Shown in pieces: positions 16,316 through 23,084 of a stretch of DNA of 23,084 nt (position 1 is the stretch's first letter; each line of letters opens with the position of its first letter). The stretch is from the NCBI GenBank assembly GCA_017626625.1, contig JAGAIK010000641.1, positions 1 through 23,084 on the forward strand. The letters run 5' to 3'. Made by a program: the position numbers and the translations under genes. The notes under the pieces are model-generated. The model did not search any database, was not told the origin of the DNA, and saw nothing but the letters and a program-made list of their open reading frames with translations. The stretch comes from Roseburia sp. (GTDB lineage: Bacteria; Bacillota; Clostridia; Lachnospirales; Lachnospiraceae).

Positions 16316-16780
16316 CTATCGCTCTTCTAAAGCGGTATCCTCCCCCAAATTTCTCAGCATGATTCCAAGGCATTTCCGCAGGCAGGCAATTTCCTCCGGA
16401 GTCATTCCTTCCGTCAAAAGCTGCTCCGTAACGAAAATATCCTGATTCGCCTGCTGCAGCATTCCCAGTGCGTCTTCCGTTATCACCAGCCTTTTGAGCC
16501 TGGCATCGTGCTCCACCGGCTGCCGCTCGATAAGCCCCCGGCGCTCCATAACGGAAAGCATATTAGAGGCGGTGGCGCGGGAAATGTGAAATTCCGTTTC
16601 AATATTCCTCTGACAGATTTCCTTTTCCCGGTTCTCCGACAGATATCGCAACAGCCAGCGCTGCATTCCCGTCAGCGGCGCTCTTCCATTTTCTTTCCGC
16701 TTTGCCTCCATTCTTTTATGAATCTGGTTGTGAATCAGACGAATCTGATAGCCAATGGTTTCACTGGGTTTTACTTGCAT
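16316..16780 (-). CDS. MarR-family transcriptional regulator
   Basis: Winged-helix repressor, 154 residues, the likely controller of the ABC exporter transcribed away from it. The winged helix runs from about residue 38 to 110: LTGMQRWLLRYLSENR, the recognition helix ISRATASNMLSVMERRGLIER, and the wing HDARLKRLVITEDA. Helices at each end would form the dimer. The start at 16780 has GAGGA 7 bases upstream. The divergent gap holds one perfect inverted repeat that overlaps the promoters of both directions, so repression of the exporter together with autoregulation is expected. Members of this family are usually released by phenolic or drug-like ligands; the ligand here cannot be read from the sequence. 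Confidence 0.9.
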   Translation of the reverse strand: MQVKPSETIGYQIRLIHNQIHKRMEAKRKENGRAPLTGMQRWLLRYLSENREKEICQRNIETEFHISRATASNMLSVMERRGLIERQPVEHDARLKRLVITEDALGMLQQANQDIFVTEQLLTEGMTPEEIACLRKCLGIMLRNLGEDTALEER

Positions 16781-16887
16781 AATTCGTTCCTCTTTTCCCT
16801 GCCCCCTGTTTCCTGAACATACGGCAGAAACTTTATCTCAAATAAAATAATCATACACCTGTTTTATGAAATTACATAAAATAGTCG

Positions 16888-16916
16888 TTGACATTATTTT
16901 TTTTATCCATTATAAC
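16888..16916 (+). promoter_or_regulatory. Promoter of the ABC exporter genes
   Basis: Perfect TTGACA (16888-16893), a 17-base spacer and TATAAC (16911-16916). Transcription should start near 16923, inside the MarR-type inverted repeat. Confidence 0.85.
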
Positions 16917-16938
16917 TATATTGTTAGCATACTAACAA
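16909..16938 (-). promoter_or_regulatory. Divergent promoter for marR
   Basis: On the minus strand TTGTTA (16933-16938), an 18-base spacer and a perfect TATAAT (16909-16914). Its -10 overlaps the exporter -10 and its -35 lies in the operator's distal arm. The leader to marR is about 120 bases. An alternative TATGAT lies at 16850-16855. Confidence 0.5.
16921..16938. promoter_or_regulatory. MarR-type operator
   Basis: TTGTTAG, four bases, CTAACAA: a perfect 7-bp inverted repeat of 18 bp, the size of MarR-family sites. It covers the expected +1 of the exporter genes and the -35 of the marR promoter, so one dimer could silence both. Confidence 0.75.
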
Positions 16939-16978
16939 TTAAAAATCAACAAAAATTTATGAAGAAGGATGTGATTTC

Positions 16979-18727
16979 ATGTTAAAGACCTTAGGAGCAC
17001 AGATTAAGGAATTTAAAAAGGATTCCCTGCTGACTCCCGTTTTCATGATTTTAGAGGTAATCATGGAAACCATTATCCCGCTTATGATGGCATCTATCAT
17101 CGACGACGGTGTGGAAGCCGGAAATATGCAGCACATTTATGTGATGGGTGCCTGCATGGTGGGTGTGGCGTGTGTTTCCCTTTTCTCCGGCTTCATGGGA
17201 GGAAAATACGGCGCCAAAGCTTCTACCGGCTTTGCCCGGAATTTAAGGAGGGCAATGTATGAAAATATTCAGACCTTTTCCTTTTCCAACATTGACAAAT
17301 TCAGCACGGCGGGACTGGTGACAAGACTGACCACCGACGTGACAAACCTGCAGAATGCTTACCAGATGCTGCTGCGTATGTGCATCCGGGCGCCTTTCAG
17401 CCTGATTTGCGCCATGATTATGGCGTTTTTCATCAGTCCGAAGCTTGCCAGCATTTATCTTATTGCAGTTATTGTCTTAGGCGTCATTCTGGCAGTTATC
17501 ACGATCAGCGCACATCGCTATTTCACCGAAGCCTTCCCGAAATATGATGACTTAAACGCCTCCGTACAGGAAAATGTTTCTGCCATCCGGGTGGTAAAAG
17601 CATATGTCCGGGAAGATTACGAGAAAAAGAAATTTACCACAGCAAGCCAGAATATCTACAAGATGTTCCAGAAGGCAGAGGGTATCCTCGCCTTTAACAA
17701 CCCGGCAATGATGCTGACGGTTTACAGTTGTATCATCGCCATCAGTTGGCTGGGGGCAAAAATGATTGTAAGCAGCACCCTCACCACCGGGGAACTGATG
17801 AGCCTTTTAACCTACTGCATGAATATTATGATGAGCCTGATGATGCTCTCCATGGTATTCGTCATGCTGACTATGAGTATTGCCAGCGCCGAGCGTATCT
17901 GCGAGGTACTGACGGAAAAAAGCGACATTGTAAATCCAGAGCAGCCGGAATACGAGGTTGCCGATGGCAGCATTACCTTTGAGCACGTCACCTTCCGTTA
18001 CAACAAGACCTCTGACACCCCGGTGCTCTCCGACATCAATCTTTCCATTGCTTCGGGAGAAACCATCGGAATCATCGGCGGTACGGGAAGTTCTAAGTCC
18101 TCTCTGGTGAATTTAATCAGCCGTCTCTACGACGTAAATGAGGGCAGCGTTTCCGTGGGCGGAAAAGACGTGCGCTCCTACGATTTGGATACCCTGCGAA
18201 ATGAGGTTTCCGTGGTGCTTCAGAACAATGTGCTGTTCTCCGGCACGATTTATGAAAATCTCCGCTGGGGCGACGCTGATGCCACCGACGAGGAATGCCG
18301 CCGTGCCTGCGCCCTTGCCTGCGCCGACGAGTTTATTGAGCGGTTCCCTGACGGTTACAATACCTACATAGAGCAGGGAGGCACCAACGTTTCCGGCGAA
18401 CAGAAGCAGCGGCTTTGTATTGCCAGAGCTTTATTAAAGAAACCGAAGATTTTGATTTGAGACGACAGTACCAGTGCGGTGGACACTGCCACCGATGCCA
18501 AACTCCGCAGGGCTTTTGCCGAGGAAATTCCCGATACCACCAAGCTTATCATTGCACAGCGGATTTCCTCCGTACAGAACGCAGACCGGATTGTGGTGCT
18601 CAACAACGGCGTGATTGACGGCGTAGGCACCCATGAGGAGCTGCTTTCAAACAACGATATTTACCGTGAGGTTTACGAATCCCAGACCAGCGGAGGCGGT
18701 GATTTTGATGAAGGAGGTGCTGCTTAA
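16979..18727 (+). pseudogene. ABC exporter half-transporter (degenerate-site subunit) interrupted by an in-frame TGA
   Basis: Type IV ABC exporter half: six membrane helices, then a nucleotide-binding domain. The frame is open from 16979 to the stop at 18725-18727 except for a TGA at codon 494 (18458-18460), where the motif KPKILI-stop-DDSTSAVD shows a leucine is expected. Translation would give 493 residues lacking the Walker B aspartates, D-loop and switch. Other features fit the degenerate partner of a heterodimeric exporter: Walker A GGTGSSKS (367-374), DD instead of DE, and Q527 in IIAQRISSV where His is usual. The signature reads VSGEQ (E474) instead of the SGGQ I expect, a second probable lesion. 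Both changes lie 60 bases apart. Its promoter and operator are intact. The GTG at 18479 could start only a short fragment. Confidence 0.88.
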
Positions 18728-20661
18728 TGCCAAATGAAAATCAGAATGCAAAAGTAGTGAAGGACCCCAGAGGCAGAGGTCCGCAGGGTCCCCGCCCCAA
18801 GGTAGCCAACCCCGGCAGGCTTCTTCTGCGGCTTTTGCGTTACATCTTAAAAAATTATGCCATTTCCTGTGCCGTTGTTGTGGTATGTATTTTTATTTCC
18901 GTACTTGCCAGCGTACAGGGAACCTTATTTATGCAGACATTAATTGACGATTATATTGTCCCTCTGATGAAACAGGCGGACCCGGATTTTTCCAATCTTG
19001 CCAGAGCAATCACCAGAGTGGCGTGCTTTTATCTGATTGGCGCCATCGCAGCCTACGCCCAGAACCGCATTTTAGTCAATGTAACCCAGGGCACGCTGCG
19101 CAATCTCCGGGACGATATGTTTACCCATATGGAGTCACTGCCCATCAAATATTTTGACACGCATTCCCACGGCGATATCATGTCCATCTACACCAACGAC
19201 ACCGATACCCTGCGAATGATGATTAGCCAGAGTATTCCGCAGTTTTTAAACAGTATTATCACCATCGTCAGCGTCTTTATCAGTATGCTGCGGTTAAATA
19301 TTCCGCTGACCTTAGTCACCCTGGCTATGATTTGCGTTACCCTTTTCTGCACCAAGAAAATCGGTTCCTTAAGCGCCAAGTATTTTATTGAACAGCAGAA
19401 ATCCTTAGGTACGGTCAATGGCTTCATTGAGGAAATGATGAACGGTCAGAAGGTGGTGAAGGTCTTTACCCACGAAGAGCAAAGTATGGAAGATTTCAAC
19501 CGTTTAAACGATGCCCTTTATGAGAGCGCCAAAAACGCCAACACCTTCGGCAATGTGTTAATGCCGGTCAATGCCCAGATTGGAAATATCAGCTATGTAC
19601 TCTGCGCCATGGTGGGCGGCGCCCTTGCCCTAAACGGTATCGGCGGCTTTACTTTAGGCGGGCTTGCCAGCTTCCTGACCTTTAATAAGAGCTTCAGCCA
19701 GCCCATCAACCAGCTCAGTATGCAGTTAAACAACATCGTTATGGCACTGGCAGGTTCTGAGCGTATCTTCCGCCTCCTTGACGAGGAACCGGAAACCGAC
19801 GAGGGTTATGTCACCTTAGTCCGCGCCAGAAAAGAAAACGGCGTGATTACAGAAACCACCGAACGCACCGGGCTGTGGGCATGGAAACACACCCACCAGG
19901 CAGACGGCAGCGTGGACTATGTGGAGCTGACCGGAGACGTGGTGTTTGATGATGTGGACTTCGGCTACAACCCGGAGAAAATCGTGCTCCACAACGTGGA
20001 CCTCTACGCTACCCCGGGACAGAAAATTGCCTTTGTGGGCAGCACCGGAGCCGGAAAAACCACCATCACCAACCTGATTAACCGTTTCTATGATATCCAG
20101 GACGGAAAAATCCGCTATGACGGCATCAATATCAACAAGATTAAGAAGGATGATTTGCGTCATTCCCTAGGCATCGTTTTGCAGGATACCCATCTTTTTA
20201 CCGCCACGGTAATGGAAAATATCCGCTACGGAAAACTGGACGCCACGGATGAGGAGGTCATCGCAGCGGCAAAGCTCGCCAACGCCGATACCTTTATCCA
20301 CCAGCTTCCTGACGGCTACAACACGCTGCTGACCGGAGACGGGGCAAACTTAAGCCAGGGACAGCGCCAGTTGCTTGCCATTGCAAGGGCTGCCATCGCA
20401 GACCCGCCGGTATTGATTCTGGATGAAGCTACCAGCTCCATTGATACCCGAACGGAAAAAATCGTGCAGGACGGCATGGATAAGCTGATGGCGGGACGCA
20501 CCACCTTCGTCATCGCCCACCGTCTCTCCACGGTCAAAAACAGCGACTGTATCATCGTGCTTGAGCAGGGGCGGGTCATTGAGAGAGGAAACCATGACCA
20601 GTTGATTGAGAAAAAAGGGAAATATTATCAGCTTTATACAGGAAACTTAGCCGAGGGCTAA
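18727..20661 (+). CDS. ABC exporter half-transporter (consensus Walker B subunit)
   Basis: The second subunit of the heterodimeric exporter, 644 residues, intact. After a basic N-terminal tail come six membrane helices (about residues 40-330). A linker insert carries WAWKHTHQADGS, then the nucleotide-binding domain: Walker A GSTGAGKT (438-445), signature LSQGQ (542-546), Walker B VLILDEA with D566 and E567, and H-loop H598 in IAHRLST. In TM287/288-type pairs this subunit provides the catalytic Walker B and a degraded signature, exactly as seen. The ATG shares one base with the stop of the first subunit (TAATG) and has AAGGAGG upstream, so it depends on translation through the broken gene or on fresh initiation. 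A drug or lipid substrate is likely; which one is unknown. Confidence 0.93.
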   Translation: MPNENQNAKVVKDPRGRGPQGPRPKVANPGRLLLRLLRYILKNYAISCAVVVVCIFISVLASVQGTLFMQTLIDDYIVPLMKQADPDFSNLARAITRVACFYLIGAIAAYAQNRILVNVTQGTLRNLRDDMFTHMESLPIKYFDTHSHGDIMSIYTNDTDTLRMMISQSIPQFLNSIITIVSVFISMLRLNIPLTLVTLAMICVTLFCTKKIGSLSAKYFIEQQKSLGTVNGFIEEMMNGQKVVKVFTHEEQSMEDFNRLNDALYESAKNANTFGNVLMPVNAQIGNISYVLCAMVGGALALNGIGGFTLGGLASFLTFNKSFSQPINQLSMQLNNIVMALAGSERIFRLLDEEPETDEGYVTLVRARKENGVITETTERTGLWAWKHTHQADGSVDYVELTGDVVFDDVDFGYNPEKIVLHNVDLYATPGQKIAFVGSTGAGKTTITNLINRFYDIQDGKIRYDGININKIKKDDLRHSLGIVLQDTHLFTATVMENIRYGKLDATDEEVIAAAKLANADTFIHQLPDGYNTLLTGDGANLSQGQRQLLAIARAAIADPPVLILDEATSSIDTRTEKIVQDGMDKLMAGRTTFVIAHRLSTVKNSDCIIVLEQGRVIERGNHDQLIEKKGKYYQLYTGNLAEG

Positions 20662-20667
20662 GTTTCC
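20641..20667. repeat. Perfect hairpin across the exporter stop codon
   Basis: GGAAACTTAGCC (20641-20652), loop GAG, GGCTAAGTTTCC (20656-20667). The TAA stop (20659-20661) lies in the right arm. Only TTG follows, so it is not a full terminator alone; the stronger terminator is 35 bases further on. Confidence 0.75.
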
Positions 20668-20701
20668 TTGAAACTCTAACCAGGCAGTTAAGTGAACTAA
20701 C

Positions 20702-20742
20702 AAAAGGTCAGGCACATGATTATTTCATGCCTGACCTTTTTT
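20702..20742. terminator. Bidirectional intrinsic terminator between the exporter and the RloAB-like cassette
   Basis: AAAAGGTCAGGCA (20702-20714) pairs with TGCCTGACCTTTT (20728-20740), with T through 20742 on the plus strand. The A-run at 20702-20705 gives the T-run for the minus strand. It serves the converging exporter and RloB-like genes. Confidence 0.92.
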
Positions 20743-20762
20743 CTGTTTCATACGATATGTTT

Positions 20763-21644
20763 TTATATCTCTACCTCATATTTTTTCATGCTTTCAATTA
20801 ATTTCCAAAGATTACATCCAATATTCTCAATCAGACTGTCCTCATCACTTGCAAACTTTTTTGCCCGTTCAACTGCATTTTCCACATTAGGCAGATAATT
20901 CTTTTTAAAATTTATCCCGCCTTTCCCGTGATGTGCCTTATTTGACACTTCTTTACTGATAAATGTATGACTATCTGATACTTTACTGTTTTCTCTTATT
21001 TCTTCCAGCCTGTCCTTATATTCCTCTTTCACATCGGAAAGATGAAGCAGCAACCAAAATTCAAAACATGGATTAGCAATGTAACATTTATAATGCTTTT
21101 TCTGACAACAATAAGCAATACATTCTTTCATGCTGATTTCTGAATGGGTCTGCATATCCCTGTCAATTAAAATCGCAAATTCATCTAATTCATTGTTATA
21201 CTTTTGCAGATATTTTCTATAATTTATATCATAACCTATTTTCATCAAATCTGTAACAAATCTATTTCGTTCTTTACGGGCAATACTTTCCGGATTTTCC
21301 AGATAGCATTGGATAAAATCTATACCATATTGTTCCACAAATTCTTCCGGTATATCATTTAATAAATTTTGCTGTCCCACCTGCCTTAATTGAATGTATT
21401 CTTCTAACAATTCAAGTACCTGTTTCGGAGCACTATTGGTATCATTTTTTCCTCTCCTTAATACCTCTACATCGACTTTAGCATTTATTCCCAGCTCCTC
21501 CCGGTTAGACGAAAGTCCCTCTAAATATTCTTTTTCCGTAATGTTTCCTTCTACGGATATAAAATAAATCTTTTGCAGTTCTATTTTTTCCTCTTCCGTC
21601 TCACGTTCAAAAGCTGAAGATGCCAGCCTGTACTTATTCTTCAT
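20763..21644 (-). CDS. rloB: RloB-family protein, putative effector of a two-gene defence module
   Basis: A 293-residue member of the RloB-like family, found with an ABC/SMC-like ATPase in RloAB and AbiL-type abortive-infection pairs. Visible hallmarks are ISVEGNITEKEYL (E32, T36-E37), a D-x-D pair at D161 and D163 in FAILIDRDMQ, and NPCFEFWLLLHLSD (191-204). The glutamate followed by D-x-D is the pattern of Toprim-like metal-dependent nucleases, which I infer but cannot prove. No membrane segment or signal peptide is seen. The start overlaps the ATPase gene by 11 bases, with AGGAG 7 bases ahead of the ATG, indicating coupling. The gene is AT-richer than the DNA to its left. By family precedent it would act when the ATPase senses infection. 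Confidence 0.85.
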   Translation of the reverse strand: MKNKYRLASSAFERETEEEKIELQKIYFISVEGNITEKEYLEGLSSNREELGINAKVDVEVLRRGKNDTNSAPKQVLELLEEYIQLRQVGQQNLLNDIPEEFVEQYGIDFIQCYLENPESIARKERNRFVTDLMKIGYDINYRKYLQKYNNELDEFAILIDRDMQTHSEISMKECIAYCCQKKHYKCYIANPCFEFWLLLHLSDVKEEYKDRLEEIRENSKVSDSHTFISKEVSNKAHHGKGGINFKKNYLPNVENAVERAKKFASDEDSLIENIGCNLWKLIESMKKYEVEI

Positions 21645-23013
21645 ATCCTATCTCCTGATTTAATTCTTCTTCCTCGAATATAGGTATTGCACCATATCTC
21701 CCCAGTAAATATTCTTTATCAATCTTTTTGTCAAATCTCGCTTTAAATTTATTTAAGGAATATACCTTCGAACTATGATTCTCCTGTCTTTCTACAAACC
21801 AGATTTCATCCTGCCTCAGCAAATCCAAATCCAGTAAATTAGAATCATGTGTCGTTGCTATCAGCTGGCACTTTTCATCTTCCATCAGTTCATAAAACAT
21901 CTGTAAAAATTTTTTTGTCAGGTTAGTATGAAGACTTCTGTCTATCTCATCCACCAAAATTACATTATTTTTTCTTCCCTTATAGAATATAGGAATTAAA
22001 TCAAACAATCGTTTTGTTCCATCGGACTCATCCGAATATTCAAATAAATCATTTTGATTTCCATGATTTAACAGCATTTTATTATAGATAATGTTTCCTG
22101 TCTTATCCTTCCTCAAAATATAAATCTGTTGATTCATTTTAAACATAACCGGATGTTCTGAAACCTGATTTGATATATCAATTTTAATCCGGTGCGCTTC
22201 CTCTGGCGGGATATCCTGAAGTACTTTGTCAAAATCCATTTCCTGCTTCTGGCTTTCAACCGTTTCTATTCCGGTATCAAAAAATGCTCTTACTTTTGAA
22301 TAAAATAATCTCATATCATCATCTGCCGCTGCTTCATTTAAACCTCGATATTTTGAGTTTGGAAAAATAACAATCATATTTTTAAACCACTCATAAACAC
22401 TCGTTATTTCCACAAAAATATTCTGCTTATCATTAATCCTTAATGCAATATCTTCCAATATTGTCTTTTTCCGAAATGTCTCTGATATATTTTCTCCAAA
22501 GTCCTCCAGATAAATCTTCATTCTATTGTTCTCTTCTTCTGTATCATAAAGCATTTCCGAACTGACAGAACTTACCCCTTCTTCATTTACTTCCCGGTTA
22601 AAAATATCCGTCTCTGTCCCATCTTCGTCTATTCTCGTCAACCATTCCGCTATAATTTCTTTTTTATCATAAGAAATAACGATTCCATAGGAAAATTCCT
22701 TTTCCTGTGCCAAAATTCTATACTCAAATACTCCTGGCTGAAAATAATATTCTTTATTGATTCTAAAATATTTTTTATCAAGATTTACTTTTTCAAGTCC
22801 ATTTATAATTATCTGTCTGGAAAAATTTACCGCTTCAATCAAATTACTTTTTCCACCTGCATTGGCACCAAAAATCAGCCCGCTTTTCAGCAGTTTTCGA
22901 TTACCTTGTGAAACAATATGTTCCTTGTGCCTGACTATTTTACTTGCTACAAACGAAATGTTCTGTGTTTCTTTAAACGACTTAAAATTACTTACAGAAA
23001 AACCTATCAGCAT
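21634..23013 (-). CDS. RloA/AbiLi-like AAA (ABC/SMC-type) ATPase
   Basis: A 459-residue ATPase with an ABC-type core and an inserted middle region, as in abortive-infection ATPases. The opening MLIGFSVSNFKSFKE is the usual RecF-like strand. Walker A is GANAGGKS (49-56), the signature is ESDGTKRL (329-336), Walker B is VILVDEID (351-358; D355, E356), and the switch histidine is H389 in ATTHDSNLL. The C-terminal EYLLGRYGAIPIF (434-446) is shared with ATPases paired with RloB, as I remember them. Residues about 130-260 hold a charged insert with no clear motif. It is first in the cassette and overlaps the rloB-like gene. The start has AGGGA just upstream. AT-rich composition and a private promoter suggest horizontal arrival. 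It is not an ABC transporter: there is no membrane domain. Confidence 0.87.
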   Translation of the reverse strand: MLIGFSVSNFKSFKETQNISFVASKIVRHKEHIVSQGNRKLLKSGLIFGANAGGKSNLIEAVNFSRQIIINGLEKVNLDKKYFRINKEYYFQPGVFEYRILAQEKEFSYGIVISYDKKEIIAEWLTRIDEDGTETDIFNREVNEEGVSSVSSEMLYDTEEENNRMKIYLEDFGENISETFRKKTILEDIALRINDKQNIFVEITSVYEWFKNMIVIFPNSKYRGLNEAAADDDMRLFYSKVRAFFDTGIETVESQKQEMDFDKVLQDIPPEEAHRIKIDISNQVSEHPVMFKMNQQIYILRKDKTGNIIYNKMLLNHGNQNDLFEYSDESDGTKRLFDLIPIFYKGRKNNVILVDEIDRSLHTNLTKKFLQMFYELMEDEKCQLIATTHDSNLLDLDLLRQDEIWFVERQENHSSKVYSLNKFKARFDKKIDKEYLLGRYGAIPIFEEEELNQEIGYEE

Positions 23014-23030
23014 ACTTATCCCTGCTTTCT

Positions 23031-23052
23031 TTCCTATTATATTCCTATTATA
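23031..23052. repeat. 11-bp perfect tandem duplication in the defence promoter
   Basis: TTCCTATTATA occurs twice head to tail (23031-23041, 23042-23052). Each copy carries a minus-strand TATAAT; only the distal one is correctly spaced from the -35. Confidence 0.9.
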
Positions 23053-23074
23053 TGTGATTTTTTCACTCTGTCAA
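23047..23074 (-). promoter_or_regulatory. Consensus promoter of the RloAB-like cassette
   Basis: On the minus strand perfect TTGACA (23069-23074), a 16-base spacer and perfect TATAAT (23047-23052). The spacer contains GTGA, five A, TCAC, an inverted repeat that could be a repressor site. Confidence 0.85.
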
Positions 23075-23084
23075 ATATATATTA

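Noticed and set aside
18458..18460. TGA read as selenocysteine or tryptophan (recoding)
   Set aside because: The family has Leu here, not Cys or Trp. TGA is used as a true stop in this window (addB ends TGA exactly at the addA start). No selenocysteine-insertion hairpin is evident next to it.
20697..20703. CTAACAA, matching one arm of the MarR operator, near the exporter end
   Set aside because: Single half-site with no partner arm; expected by chance.

Overview
The window looks like a chromosomal stretch from an anaerobic Firmicute, most likely a Lachnospiraceae-type clostridium. The signs are AddAB instead of RecBCD, a transketolase split into two genes, an oxygen-sensitive class III ribonucleotide reductase with an NrdR-type control region, strong AGGAG ribosome sites, and a MarR-controlled heterodimeric ABC exporter of the clostridial type. 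The window is gene-dense, has no gap over 300 bases, and shows no RNA gene, insertion sequence or CRISPR array. Family assignments come from reading motifs and from memory; no search was run.

Layout, left to right. (1) 1-6611, minus strand: tdk, addB and addA, read in that order from one promoter (addA runs off the left edge). The subunits of the double-strand-break helicase-nuclease are translationally coupled, and both carry in-frame minisatellites in linker loops. (2) 6765-8162, minus: a GPH-type sugar:cation symporter. (3) 8326-13736, minus: a pentose block read FGGY kinase, TalC-type transaldolase, transketolase N half, transketolase C half, AraD epimerase, and a small unknown protein. 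Together they would phosphorylate a pentulose, epimerise ribulose-5-P to xylulose-5-P and feed the non-oxidative pentose phosphate pathway. An internal promoter with a 14-bp palindrome precedes the transaldolase. (4) 13911-16100, minus: nrdD, whose promoter carries two NrdR-box-like sites 32 bp apart. The activase gene nrdG is not beside it. (5) 16316-20661: marR (minus) divergent from two ABC exporter half-transporters (plus), sharing one inverted-repeat operator. The first half-transporter is interrupted by an in-frame TGA just before the Walker B aspartates. (6) 20763-23013, minus: a visibly AT-richer two-gene cassette, an ABC/SMC-like AAA ATPase and an RloB-family protein. It resembles RloAB/AbiL-type phage-defence modules, has its own consensus promoter, and is closed off by a strong bidirectional terminator.

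Most worth a second look: the RloAB-like cassette and its promoter duplication, the broken ABC subunit with a second lesion in its signature motif, the four minisatellites in addA/addB that share a CNGGAAAA core, the unknown protein in the pentose block, and the NrdR double box.
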